Source: Holophagales bacterium
Lineage (GTDB): Bacteria > Acidobacteriota > Thermoanaerobaculia > Multivoradales > JAGPDF01
Direction: 5' to 3'
DNA: 64,000 nt
Assembly: GCA_016699405.1 (NCBI GenBank)
Contig: CP064972.1
Coordinates: 372,001-436,000, forward strand
The translations under genes and the position numbers were made by a program. This document shows, piece after piece, positions 51,236 to 60,012 of this stretch; the stretch's first letter is position 1; the number at the start of each line of letters is the position of its first letter. Below the pieces are notes generated by a model. The model saw only the letters and a list, made by a program, of their open reading frames with translations, made no database searches and was not told where the DNA came from.

Positions 51236-52111
51236 TCAGCGCCCGGCGGCGGCGCAACGGAAGCCGACGCTCGAGCTGCGGTCGGTGGGGAGCTTGGGGA
51301 CACGGTGCGTCACGCGGGCGTCGGCGAGCTCCCACGAGTCCCACGAGCCGCCGGCGACGAGCACCAGGTCGGGCTCCTCGGGGCTGCGGCTGGCGGTCCA
51401 CTCGCTGACGTTGCCGGCCATCGCCAGGACGCCGAAGGGGCTCTGGTCACGACGCAGGCGGGCATCGGTGACCCCCCAGGTGGGGATCTGCTTGGCGGCC
51501 TGCGCCTTCGCCGCGTGGTCGGCGCCGAGGATGTTGGCGAAGGTCGCCTCGAGCGAATCGCCCCAGGGGAAGAGCCGCGAGTCGTTGCCGCGCGCCGCCC
51601 GTTCCCACTCGACGGTGGTGGGGAGTCGCCCGCCCGCCTGGCGGCAGAACGCCGCCGCGTCCTCCGACGAGACGAAGACGACCGGGAAGTCGCGGTGGCT
51701 CGCGACGTAGCCGGCGTCGTCCCAGTAGGACGGCAGCTCCCGCGGACCGCACGAGGAGCCGACCGGGCAGTTGGCGAGAAAGGCCGCAAACTCGCCGTTC
51801 GTCACTTCGTGGCGGTGGATCCGGAAGACCGGGACCTCGGTGGGCGTCGCCGACTCGCCGGCGAGCAGGGTGCCGGCCGGAATGGTGACCCAGGATTCCG
51901 CGGCGAGCGGTTGCTGGGCGAGCGTGCCGGGCCCGTTCGGACTCGCCGGCGGCGGGGCCGAGGGCGGCGCACCCGGCGCGGGCGCCCGCCCGCTGCCGAT
52001 CCACTGGCGCCAGATCTGCTGCTCGCGCGGCACGAAGCGGTGCAGCGCGGTGACGATCAGGCCGAGTCCGATGAGGAAGAGCAGGAATTTGCCGAGGGGT
52101 GTCAGTCGCAT
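51236..52111 (-). CDS. FGE/SUMF1-fold protein, membrane-anchored, lacking catalytic Cys
   Basis: 291 aa. A single N-terminal membrane helix (LGKFLLFLIGLGLIVTALHRF) is followed by a Pro-rich linker and a formylglycine-generating-enzyme fold: VTNGEFAAFLANC, FPVVFVSSEDAAAFCRQAGG, RLPTTVEWERAARG, SPFGVLAMAGNVSEW, GGSWDSWELADARVTHR. The RVTHR segment lacks the cysteines of true FGE, and no sulfatase is nearby. It is better described as a periplasmic member of the family with unknown role. ATG start; 27 bp before the SBP-LysM gene and same strand. Confidence 0.82.
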   Translation of the reverse strand: MRLTPLGKFLLFLIGLGLIVTALHRFVPREQQIWRQWIGSGRAPAPGAPPSAPPPASPNGPGTLAQQPLAAESWVTIPAGTLLAGESATPTEVPVFRIHRHEVTNGEFAAFLANCPVGSSCGPRELPSYWDDAGYVASHRDFPVVFVSSEDAAAFCRQAGGRLPTTVEWERAARGNDSRLFPWGDSLEATFANILGADHAAKAQAAKQIPTWGVTDARLRRDQSPFGVLAMAGNVSEWTASRSPEEPDLVLVAGGSWDSWELADARVTHRVPKLPTDRSSSVGFRCAAAGR

Positions 52112-52240
52112 CGCGAGCTCGCACGCTCCGGCACCGCGAACCGGCGCCGGCGTCCATTCGATTGGAGACCCGCCGGCATCGTACGGGAGGCGATGCCGGC
52201 GGTCAAACGTCGTCGCGACGCACCGCGCGACGGCCGGGCT

Positions 52241-52573
52241 TCAGCGGGTGCCGGTCGGCGTGGTGGCCGGCTCGCCCTCGCTCTCCGGCGGCAGCACGAC
52301 GACGACGTCGCCGGGGCGAACGAGACCGAGTTGCTCGCGCGCCATCCGCTCGAGCGTCGCCGGGTCGTCGCGCAGCCGGGCGATCCGCCCTTTGAGCAGC
52401 GCCGTGCGCTCCTCCGCCGCGGCGACGCGCGAGGCGAGCTCCTGCTCGCGATCGCGCGCCGCCTCGAGGTCGCGCCAGCCCTTCACCGCCCCGCTGCCGA
52501 GCAGGAGCAGCAGCAGGGCGACGAGGGCGGCCCAGAGGGCTCGCTGCGGGCGGACGGCCGGCGCTTCACTCAC
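52241..52573 (-). CDS. ftsB: septum formation initiator family protein (FtsB/DivIC-like)
   Basis: 110 aa: a short cytoplasmic N terminus, one membrane helix (ALWAALVALLLLLLGSGAV) and a periplasmic coiled coil (RDREQELASRVAAAEERTAL) followed by the LERMAREQLGLVRPGDVVV motif characteristic of FtsB/DivIC. Bridges FtsL/FtsQ in the divisome. The GTG start overlaps the enolase stop (GTGA). The eno-ftsB order is conserved in many bacteria, supporting the assignment. Confidence 0.85.
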   Translation of the reverse strand: MSEAPAVRPQRALWAALVALLLLLLGSGAVKGWRDLEAARDREQELASRVAAAEERTALLKGRIARLRDDPATLERMAREQLGLVRPGDVVVVLPPESEGEPATTPTGTR

Positions 52574-53871
52574 GCGGAAATCTGACGAAACGCCGCGAGA
52601 CCCGGATAGGTCCCCACGCCGTCGAGCTCCTCTTCGATGCGCAGCAGGCGGTTGTACTTCGCCACACGATCGCTGCGGCAGGGGGCACCGGTCTTGATCT
52701 GGCCGGCGCGCGTCGCCACCGCCAGGTCGGCGATGGTGGTGTCCTCGGTCTCGCCCGAGCGGTGGCTGATGATGTTCGCCCAGCCGTTGCGCTTGGCGAG
52801 GTCGACGGCGGCGAGGGTCTCGGAGAGGGAGCCGATCTGGTTGAGCTTGACCAGCAGCGCGTTGCTCACCCCTTCGGCGATGCCGCGGCGGATGATCTCC
52901 GGGTTGGTGACGAAGATGTCGTCGCCCACGAGTTGCACCCGGCCACCGAGTGCGTCGGTCAGACGCTTCCAGCCGGCCCAGTCGCCTTCGGCGAGCCCGT
53001 CTTCGATCGAAACCAGCGGATAGGCGTCGGCCCAATCGCGGTAGAGGGCGATCAGATCGTCGGCGCCGAGCCCGCTGCGCCCCTCACCGGCCAGGGCATA
53101 GCGCACCACGTCGCCGTCGCGGCTCTCCTCGAGCTCGCTCGCCGCGACGTCGAGCGCGAGGAAGACCTGCTTGCCGGGCGTGTAGCCGGCCGCGGAGATC
53201 GCCTCGACCAGCAGGTCGAGCGCCTCGCGGTTGCTCGCCAGGTTCGGCGCGAAGCCGCCCTCGTCGCCGACCGCCGTGACCAGGCCGCGCTTCTTCAACA
53301 CGGCACGCAGGCGGTGGTAGATCTCGGCACCGGCGCGCAGCCCCTCGGCGAAGCTCGGGAAGCCGGCCGGCACCAGCATGAACTCCTGGATGTCGACGCT
53401 GTTGTCGGCGTGGGCGCCGCCGTTGAGCACGTTGAGCAGCGGCACCGGGAGCATCGTCGCGCCGGGCCCGCCGAGATAGGAGTAGAGCGGCAGCCCCGAG
53501 GTCGCCGCCGCCGCCTTGGCCACGGCGAGCGAACAGCCGAGGATGGCGTTGGCGCCAAGCCGGGACTTGGTCGGCGTGCCGTCGAGCTCGATCATCGTCT
53601 GGTCGATCAGCGCCTGGTCGCGAGCATCCATCTCTTCGAGCTCGCGGGCGATCTCGCGCTCGACGTTCTCGACCGCCTTGCGCACCCCCTTGCCGCCGTA
53701 GCGGGCGTCCTGGTCGCGCAGCTCGAGCGCCTCGCGGCTGCCGGTCGAGGCGCCGGAGGGAACGGCGGCGGTCCCGACGGCGCCGCTCTCGAGGACGCAG
53801 TCGACTTCGAGCGTGGGGTTGCCTCGGGAGTCGAGAATCTCCCGGGCGACGATCTCCTCAATCGTGTACAT
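52570..53871 (-). CDS. eno: enolase
   Basis: 433 aa, the usual length. VAREILDSRGNPTLEVD, GASTGSREALELRD, VGDEGGFAPNL (catalytic loop), LVSIEDGLAEGDW, LVGDDIFVTN and LLVKLNQIGSLSE, ending with SHRSGETEDTTIADL, are all in order. It interconverts 2-phosphoglycerate and phosphoenolpyruvate. ATG 53871 follows GGGAGGAAAC. A perfect 7-bp inverted repeat sits in the leader just before the ribosome site. Confidence 0.98.
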   Translation of the reverse strand: MYTIEEIVAREILDSRGNPTLEVDCVLESGAVGTAAVPSGASTGSREALELRDQDARYGGKGVRKAVENVEREIARELEEMDARDQALIDQTMIELDGTPTKSRLGANAILGCSLAVAKAAAATSGLPLYSYLGGPGATMLPVPLLNVLNGGAHADNSVDIQEFMLVPAGFPSFAEGLRAGAEIYHRLRAVLKKRGLVTAVGDEGGFAPNLASNREALDLLVEAISAAGYTPGKQVFLALDVAASELEESRDGDVVRYALAGEGRSGLGADDLIALYRDWADAYPLVSIEDGLAEGDWAGWKRLTDALGGRVQLVGDDIFVTNPEIIRRGIAEGVSNALLVKLNQIGSLSETLAAVDLAKRNGWANIISHRSGETEDTTIADLAVATRAGQIKTGAPCRSDRVAKYNRLLRIEEELDGVGTYPGLAAFRQISA

Positions 53872-53880
53872 GTTTCCTCC

Positions 53881-53897
53881 CGGTCGCGTTGCGACCG
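53881..53897 (-). repeat. inverted repeat in the eno leader
   Basis: CGGTCGC, 3-nt loop, GCGACCG, ending 9 nt before the start codon on the minus strand and abutting the ribosome site. Could affect translation or be an operator; no known family assigned. Confidence 0.35.
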
Positions 53898-54010
53898 TGA
53901 ATCGGTCCGCGCTAAGGGTAAACGGTCGTCGCTCGCCGCACAAGCGGAAGCGCTGGACGGCGAGCCGCCGGATGGCGTAGGAAGCGCTGAGGCCTGGACC
54001 GGAGGAGCCC

Positions 54011-55312
54011 GTGACCGATCTCTACCGCGACCCCGAGCTCGACCAGTTGGTCGATCACTTGAACCGTGCCCGGCGCGAGCGTCCGGCCGGCGACGACGCC
54101 GGCGGACCCGGTTTCGAGCCGGTCGCGAGCGACGACGAGGAGGCGGAGGTCGGACCCTCCGACCCGCCCGCGCCGCCCGCGCCGCTGCGCTCGTCCCCGG
54201 TCGAGCCCTCCCCCGCCGGAGCGGTGGACGAGGTGGCGGTCCTACGCCCGGGGTCGCCGCTCGCCGACGCGCTCGAGCGACTGGCGACGAGCGGGGCGAG
54301 CGACCTCCTGCTCGTCGCCGGTGCCCCGCCCGCGTTGCGGCTCGACGGCCGGCTCGAACGGACCGGCGCCGAGCCGCTCGCCCGCGAAGCGGTCGAGGAG
54401 CTCTTCGCACCGCTGCTCGACGCCCGGCGACGAGCGCTGCTCGCCTCCGCTGGGGCGGTCGACTTCTCGCTCCGCCTGCCCGGCGGGGCCGGGCGCTTCC
54501 GGGTCAACCTGCACCGGCAGCGCGGCGATCTCGCCGCGGCGATCCGTGCGCTGCCCTCGCGGGTGCCGACGCTCGCCGAGCTCAACCTGCCGGCGTCGCT
54601 CGACGAGCTGGTCGCTCCCCGCCGCGGTCTGGTGCTCTTCTGCGGCCCCACGGGCGCCGGCAAGTCGACGACGCTCGCCGCCCTGCTCGGCGAGATCAAC
54701 CGTTCGCGCCCCTGCCACGTGGTGACGATCGAGGACCCGATCGAGTACGAGCACCGCCACCGCGCCGCGCTCGTCGAACAGATCGAGGTGGGGGTCGACG
54801 CGCCGTCGTTCGCCGCCGCGCTCAAGGCCGCCCTGCGCCAGGATCCCGACGTCATCCTGCTCGGCGAGATGCGCGACCTCGAGACGATCGCCACCGCGCT
54901 CACCGCCGCCGAAACCGGCCACCTGATCCTTTCCACCCTGCACACCCACGACGCCGCCCAGGCGATTCACCGAATGGTCGACGTCTTCCCCGCCGGGCAG
55001 CAGGAGCAGGTTCGCCAGCAGCTCGCCCTGGCCCTCCACGCCATCGTCTGTCAGCAGCTCGTCCCGCGACGCGACGGGCGCGGACGGATCCCGGCGCTCG
55101 AGATCCTCCTCGCCACCCCGGCGGTCCGCCATCTCGTGCGGCAGCAGCAGGTGCAGAAGCTGCAGCACGAGATCACCCTCGGCAAACGGCTCGGCATGGT
55201 CTCCCTCGAGGCCTCGCTCGCCCGCCTGGTGCGCGAGGGACGGATCGACCTCGAGGAGGCGCGGCTGCGCGTCGCGCGCCCCGAGGAGCTGGCGAGCCTG
55301 CTCGCCGAGTGA
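54011..55312 (+). CDS. PilT-like type IV pilus/secretion retraction ATPase
   Basis: 433 aa. After an unusual acidic/Pro-rich N-terminal extension (about 1-80), the PilT core begins at GASDLLLVAGAPPALRLDG. Walker A is GPTGAGKST (212-220), the Asp box region includes VTIEDPIEYEHRH, Walker B is DVILLGEMRD with MRDLET, and the His box is LILSTLHTHDA. It lacks the strong C-terminal AIRNLI motif of canonical PilT but ends LEASLARLVREGRIDLEEA, which is PilT-like. Retracts or disassembles pili. GTG start behind GGAGGAG. No pilin gene is present in the window. Confidence 0.88.
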   Translation: MTDLYRDPELDQLVDHLNRARRERPAGDDAGGPGFEPVASDDEEAEVGPSDPPAPPAPLRSSPVEPSPAGAVDEVAVLRPGSPLADALERLATSGASDLLLVAGAPPALRLDGRLERTGAEPLAREAVEELFAPLLDARRRALLASAGAVDFSLRLPGGAGRFRVNLHRQRGDLAAAIRALPSRVPTLAELNLPASLDELVAPRRGLVLFCGPTGAGKSTTLAALLGEINRSRPCHVVTIEDPIEYEHRHRAALVEQIEVGVDAPSFAAALKAALRQDPDVILLGEMRDLETIATALTAAETGHLILSTLHTHDAAQAIHRMVDVFPAGQQEQVRQQLALALHAIVCQQLVPRRDGRGRIPALEILLATPAVRHLVRQQQVQKLQHEITLGKRLGMVSLEASLARLVREGRIDLEEARLRVARPEELASLLAE

Positions 55313-55335
55313 GGGTCTCCCGCCCTCCGGCGCCG

Positions 55336-57579
55336 TCAGCCCTGGAAGGCGTAAGAGAGCTTGAAGAAGAGCTGGCGGCTCTCCGGCTGCAGCTCGTCGG
55401 CGTCGTCGAGGGTCCGGTTGTCGCCGTAGCCGACGAAGAGCACCGTTTGCCAGTTGAGCTTGAAGGCGACGAGCGCCGAGCCGGCAAAGCTGGCGCTCCG
55501 CGGCTCGACCGCTTCGCTCCACAGGGCCGGGTCGCGCCGGGTCTCGATCCACTCGCCGATCAGGCGCACCCAGGCGCGGGAGCTCAGCATGTAGACGGCG
55601 CGCAGACGCGCGACGTCGGCGGTGAAGAGCCGGCCGGCGCGACCGAGCTCGGTGCGCTCGACGTCGAGCACACGGCGCGAGGTGGCCAGCGCGACCTGCA
55701 AGTGGTCGGTCGGTTGAAGGTCGGCGGTAAGCTTGGCCGTCCAACCGCTCCCCGGCCGGCTGTGGGTGAAGTCGACCTCGTCGCCGAAGAGACCGTTGAA
55801 GGTGACCTGCGAGAGCACCTTGCCGGGTCGGATCTGCACCGTCGGACGGAACTGGACCGTCTCGAAGGTCCGCTCGCCGCTGCGCACCTCGCGCCAGAGC
55901 AGCTCGAGACGGACGAAGGAGTTCCAGCGCGCGTCGAAACCGACGGCGGGATTGACCAGTTGCTCGATCAGCTCGCCGCGGAAGTCCTCCTTGCGGCGCG
56001 CCACGGTGAAGACGCGGACCCGAGAGACCGGCCGGTCGAGCGGGTGCCAGGTCCTCCCGACCTCGACGTAGGCGCCGCGCAGCCCCACCTGCGGTACGAA
56101 TCCGGTGTCGGCGCGGAAACCGTCGGAGCGCTCCTCGTAGAGGGTGAAGTAGTCCCAGGTCGAGGTCTGGCGATACCACCAGAGCTCGCCGGCGTGTCCG
56201 GCGAGCCGGCGCCCGTCCCACTCCGCCGCCAGGTCGGGGCGCTCCGGGGTGTCCGACCGCGAGAAGAGCAGCTGCCCGGTCACCGTGTCCTGCGGCGTCG
56301 GCCGCCACTCGAAGTCCGGTCCGAGGACGCGGTTGAAGCCACCGCCCTCGATCTCACGGGCGGTGAAGAGAAGGCTGACGAACGAGTCGCCGAGGTCCCG
56401 ACGAACCCGCCCGAGCAGCACCCGCGAGGAGAAGTCCTGCGGGGCGAGCTCCGAACCGGTCGGCCCCGGGAGAATGACGCTGCCGCCGCCCCGGTCCTCG
56501 CCGGTGAGCACCGTGTAGTGCGTCGCCCCCACGCCGCCGGTTGCCCGCAGGCCGTAGCGCAACGAGGTGAGCGTGCGCGTGTAGACCGCCTGCACCGGTG
56601 TGGTGAAGAGCGTCACCCCTTCGAGGAAGAAGGGACGCTTCTCCGGGAAGAAGAGCGCGAACCGCTCGTTGGCGGTGATCTCCGGCGCATCGGCCTCGAT
56701 CTGCGAGAAGTCGGGGTTGATCGTCGCGTCGACGACGGTGTTCGGGCTCGGCGCCCACTTCACGTCGAGGCCGCCGTCGACCTCCGCCTCTCCGCCCCCG
56801 AGCGACGAGCCGAGCTCACCCTCCGGTGTTTCGACCCGGCTCCCGGTCGCATAGGGCGCCGCCACCCAGTGCCCCCCTGCCGGCAGGCCGACGAGTCCGA
56901 CGAGCGGCCGAGCGTGGCAGACCATGCAGTTGCTGTCGCGCGGCAGGATGGAGCTGAACATCTGATAGCGAAACTCGCGCGGTCGGTTGCGGTAGAGCAG
57001 GATTCCCCAAGCCTCCGGATTGCTCCCTTGGTAGCGCAGGGAGGAGAAGGGAATGCGCATCTCGAGCGTCCAACCGGTCGCCGTGATGCGCGCCGCGCTG
57101 TCCCAGAACCAGTCGGGGGCCGAGTCTTCGCCGCTCGCGTCGCTGGTCAGCGCGTCGTACTGGATCCCGCGCGGATTGGCGAGGAACATCTGCGCCGTCC
57201 GCCCGTCGTGCGTGCCGTCGACGATCACCCCGCCGTAGTCGGTGTAGCTCGCGACGTTGTCGCGGTCGCCGAGCGGGGCGCGGATGGCGCGCGGATCCGG
57301 GTCGTCGAAACGAAACGCCGCGTAGAGGAAGCGATCGTCGTAGGCGAGATAGGCGCGGCTGGCCACCTTCGGGGCGATGTTGTCGCCCGGGTTGGTCTCC
57401 ACCCAGTCGGCGACCTCGGCCGCCCCGACCCAGCCGGCGTCCCCGAGCTCGCCGTCGACGACGATCGCTGCGCTCGCGCGGCGGATGGCGATCGGGCCGC
57501 TCGGCGCCTCCGCCACCGCCTCGCCGACGAGCGCCAGGACCAACGCGACGGCGATGGCGAGACGACGGAGCAGACCCAT
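55336..57579 (-). CDS. DUF5916-type outer-membrane protein with CBM9-like N domain and CxxCH
   Basis: 747 aa with signal peptide (MGLLRRLAIAVALVLALVGEAVA). A CBM9-like beta-sandwich (about 25-230: IVVDGELGDAGWVGAAEVAD, YLAYDDRFLYAAFRFDDPDP) leads into a large beta-barrel-like region to residue 747, ending LFFKLSYAFQG. A CMVCH motif (Cys218, Cys221, His222) sits between them, where a c-type heme could attach. Members are widespread in Bacteroidota and Acidobacteriota; function unproven. Confidence 0.85.
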   Translation of the reverse strand: MGLLRRLAIAVALVLALVGEAVAEAPSGPIAIRRASAAIVVDGELGDAGWVGAAEVADWVETNPGDNIAPKVASRAYLAYDDRFLYAAFRFDDPDPRAIRAPLGDRDNVASYTDYGGVIVDGTHDGRTAQMFLANPRGIQYDALTSDASGEDSAPDWFWDSAARITATGWTLEMRIPFSSLRYQGSNPEAWGILLYRNRPREFRYQMFSSILPRDSNCMVCHARPLVGLVGLPAGGHWVAAPYATGSRVETPEGELGSSLGGGEAEVDGGLDVKWAPSPNTVVDATINPDFSQIEADAPEITANERFALFFPEKRPFFLEGVTLFTTPVQAVYTRTLTSLRYGLRATGGVGATHYTVLTGEDRGGGSVILPGPTGSELAPQDFSSRVLLGRVRRDLGDSFVSLLFTAREIEGGGFNRVLGPDFEWRPTPQDTVTGQLLFSRSDTPERPDLAAEWDGRRLAGHAGELWWYRQTSTWDYFTLYEERSDGFRADTGFVPQVGLRGAYVEVGRTWHPLDRPVSRVRVFTVARRKEDFRGELIEQLVNPAVGFDARWNSFVRLELLWREVRSGERTFETVQFRPTVQIRPGKVLSQVTFNGLFGDEVDFTHSRPGSGWTAKLTADLQPTDHLQVALATSRRVLDVERTELGRAGRLFTADVARLRAVYMLSSRAWVRLIGEWIETRRDPALWSEAVEPRSASFAGSALVAFKLNWQTVLFVGYGDNRTLDDADELQPESRQLFFKLSYAFQG

Positions 57580-57631
57580 GCCAGCGTGTACGCACGGGCA
57601 GGAAAAGGGTTCGCGCCGCGGTCGCGGGGGG

Positions 57632-58081
57632 TCAGCGGGACGGGGTCACGTTGAGCCGCAACCAGTAGCTGCCGATCTCGCGCAGGGTCGCCGCGTGGCT
57701 CTCGTAGTGCACCTGCTTGACGACGAAACTGTTCGCTCCGGCCCGGTAGCTCGCGGTCACGTCGTCCGGCAGCATCGAGGAGGTCAGCACGACGATCGGG
57801 ATCCTGGCGGTGAGCGGATCGGCGCGCAGCCGGGCGAGCACCTCGAGCCCGTCGACTCGCGGCAGCTTGAGATCGAGCAGGATGAGCTGCAGCCCCGCGA
57901 CCACCGTGACCGCGGCGGCGCGCGAGGCGTCGTCGTGCCCGAGCAGAAAGTCGAGCGCGGCCTGCCCGTCGCTCAGCCGATGAACCGTCTCCGGCACGCC
58001 GGCCTTGCCAAGGATCCGTTGCAGCATCTCGGCGTCGTTGTCGTCGTCCTCGACGAGCAGGACGCGGATCTCTTCATTCAT
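57632..58081 (-). CDS. Rcp1-like single-domain response regulator
   Basis: 149 aa, a receiver domain only. LLVEDDDNDAEML, phospho-acceptor Asp70 in LQLILLDLKLP, Thr100 in VVLTSS and Lys122 in FVVKQVHY. The early double-Asp plus LNPT-like insertion LDFLLGHDDASR is typical of Rcp1 regulators that partner phytochrome-like kinases. It overlaps the upstream kinase gene by 8 nt, so it is the natural cognate. No DNA-binding domain, so output is by protein interaction. Confidence 0.9.
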   Translation of the reverse strand: MNEEIRVLLVEDDDNDAEMLQRILGKAGVPETVHRLSDGQAALDFLLGHDDASRAAAVTVVAGLQLILLDLKLPRVDGLEVLARLRADPLTARIPIVVLTSSMLPDDVTASYRAGANSFVVKQVHYESHAATLREIGSYWLRLNVTPSR

Positions 58082-59876
58082 CGTCCGGCCCTCTCTCCGG
58101 CAGCGTGAAGGTCACCGCTGCCCCTTGATTCACCGCGCCTTCCGCCCGCACCTTGCCGCCATGTCGCTCGACGATCCGCTTGACGATCGCCAGTCCGATG
58201 CCAGTCCCGTCGAACTCACCGGTGACGTGCAGCCGCTGGAAGACGCCGAAGAGCTTCCCGGAGTGGATCGGGTCGAAGCCGATTCCGTTGTCGCTCACGC
58301 GGTAGGCCACGGTCCCGGCCTCGCGCCCCGCCGTCACCTCGATCTGCCGTCGCGGCTGCGCGGCCGTGTACTTGATCGCGTTGTCGAGCAGGTTACGGAA
58401 GACCGCCCGCAGGAGTCGCGGATCGCCCTCGGTCGGCGGCAGGTCGCCGACCGAAAACTCCACGCTGGCGCGCTCCTCGGCGGTGGCGATCTCGTCGAAG
58501 ACGCGGCGCGCGAGCGCCGCCATGTCCACCTTGCCACGGGTGAGCTCGGCCGTCCCGGTGCGCGCATATTCGAGCAGGTCGGTGATCAGGCGGTCCATCG
58601 CCCGCGCACCGCGCCGCACGCGATCGAGGTAGCGGCGGCCTTCCGCCGGGAGCGCGGCCGAGTGCTCTTCCTCGAGGACACCGGAGAAGCCGTCGATCGC
58701 CCGCAACGGCGCACGCAGGTCGTGGGCGATCGAGTGGACGAACCCCTCGAGCTCGCGATTGGTCCGCTCGAGCTCGGCGGTGCGTTCGGCGACCCGCCGC
58801 TCGAGGCCGGCGTTGAGCTCACGGATCTCCGCCCCCTGCCGCGCCAGCTCCTCCTCGGCGCGTTTGCGCTCGCTGACGTCGCGCGTCACGCTGATGACGT
58901 GCGGCACCCCCTGCAGGTCGATCAGTCGCGCCGACATGTTGCCGGCGAAACGGGACCCGTCCCGCCGCACGAAGCCGACTTCGATCCCGGTGACCGAGCC
59001 GCGCAGCATCAGCTCGTCGACGATGCGCTGGCGGTCGACCGGGTCGGCGTAGATCCCGGCATCCACGGTCGACCGGCCGAGGAGCTCCGACCGGTCGTAG
59101 CCGGAGAGCTTCTCCAGACCCTGGTTGAGCTGACAACAGACACCGTCCGCCGCGCGGGTGATGATCACCGCGTCCGGACTGGTCTCGAAGAGCCGCTCGA
59201 AGTGATCGCGAGCCTCGACCACCTCCCGGTGGAGTCGCTGGTTGACCAGGATGATCAGCCCCATCGTCAGGAGGTTGCCGACGACGATCGCCTCGAGGAA
59301 GGTCGCGGTGTTGAACGGCGACGGGTCGAAGAGCCCAGGCACCGGCACCCCGAGGGCGATGCTCCCCCCGCGCCAGAGGAAGAACAGCCCGTGGAAGCTG
59401 AGCAGCACGGTGAGGAACCCCGCCGACGCGCCGGGCGAGCTCGCCCGCACCTTGAACAGGTCCGATGCCGTCAGCAGGCCGATGGCGCCGATGGCAACGG
59501 CAAACAGCATCGAGCGCACTTCCATGTCGTCGTGCACCAGCGCGAAGTAGAGGTGCCCGAAGAGGAACGAGCTGCCGATGCCGAGGAGCATCCGAGTCCG
59601 CTCTCGCCGCCCGTGAAAGCGCATCAACCCGACGTAGAGGAAGGAGACGCCGGCGAGGATCATCAGGTTTTGCAGCGCCGTCGCCGCGACCTCGAGTGCG
59701 GGCACCTGCCGCAGGAGGATTAGGCCGCCACCCACCGCGACCGAGGAGCTCCACGCCAGCCACCAGCCGAGGCCGCGGACGCGATTGCCGACGGCGAGCT
59801 GCAGGGCGAGCGCGACGACCTGGACGACGTGGCCGAGGGCGAGGACCAGGGCCAGCGTACGGACGTCGAGGTTCAT
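58074..59876 (-). CDS. membrane PAS sensor histidine kinase
   Basis: 600 aa. About six hydrophobic segments in residues 1-215 resemble a 7TM-type or MASE-like sensor. A PAS domain follows (about 225-345, DAVIITRAADGVCCQLNQGL, HVISVTRDVSERKRAEEEL), then the coiled coil and HisKA with His385 in HSIAHDLRAPLRAIDGF. The ATPase part has N (LLDNAIKYT), G1 (VSDNGIGFDP) and G2 (GTGIGLAIVKRI). Phosphorylates the response regulator that overlaps its 3' end. Confidence 0.88.
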   Translation of the reverse strand: MNLDVRTLALVLALGHVVQVVALALQLAVGNRVRGLGWWLAWSSSVAVGGGLILLRQVPALEVAATALQNLMILAGVSFLYVGLMRFHGRRERTRMLLGIGSSFLFGHLYFALVHDDMEVRSMLFAVAIGAIGLLTASDLFKVRASSPGASAGFLTVLLSFHGLFFLWRGGSIALGVPVPGLFDPSPFNTATFLEAIVVGNLLTMGLIILVNQRLHREVVEARDHFERLFETSPDAVIITRAADGVCCQLNQGLEKLSGYDRSELLGRSTVDAGIYADPVDRQRIVDELMLRGSVTGIEVGFVRRDGSRFAGNMSARLIDLQGVPHVISVTRDVSERKRAEEELARQGAEIRELNAGLERRVAERTAELERTNRELEGFVHSIAHDLRAPLRAIDGFSGVLEEEHSAALPAEGRRYLDRVRRGARAMDRLITDLLEYARTGTAELTRGKVDMAALARRVFDEIATAEERASVEFSVGDLPPTEGDPRLLRAVFRNLLDNAIKYTAAQPRRQIEVTAGREAGTVAYRVSDNGIGFDPIHSGKLFGVFQRLHVTGEFDGTGIGLAIVKRIVERHGGKVRAEGAVNQGAAVTFTLPERGPDDE

Positions 59877-59922
59877 CGGGCGAAACCCTCTCCGGGGGAG
59901 GCGGATCGCAGCTGGCGGAAGA

Positions 59923-59941
59923 CTGCTGATCCGTTCAGCAG
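59923..59941. repeat. inverted repeat upstream of the kinase gene
   Basis: CTGCTGA and TCAGCAG form a perfect 7-bp inverted repeat with a 5-nt spacer, 46 nt upstream of the kinase ATG. Operator or weak terminator of the acyltransferase gene; undecided. Confidence 0.35.
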
Positions 59942-60012
59942 CACAACGGCGTCCGGCGCGAGATCCGCCGCCGAGCGACCCGAACTGAGGATACGCGCTC
60001 GACTCACGGCGA

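Noticed and set aside
51236..52111. True formylglycine-generating enzyme for sulfatase activation
   Set aside because: Catalytic cysteines are missing and no sulfatase gene is in the window.
52762..57654. A 1630-codon open frame on the plus strand across eno, the pilT-like gene and the DUF5916 gene
   Set aside because: It is antisense to enolase and DUF5916 and out of frame with the pilT-like gene. Its translation is Arg/Glu/Val-rich with no domain, a usual by-product of high GC.
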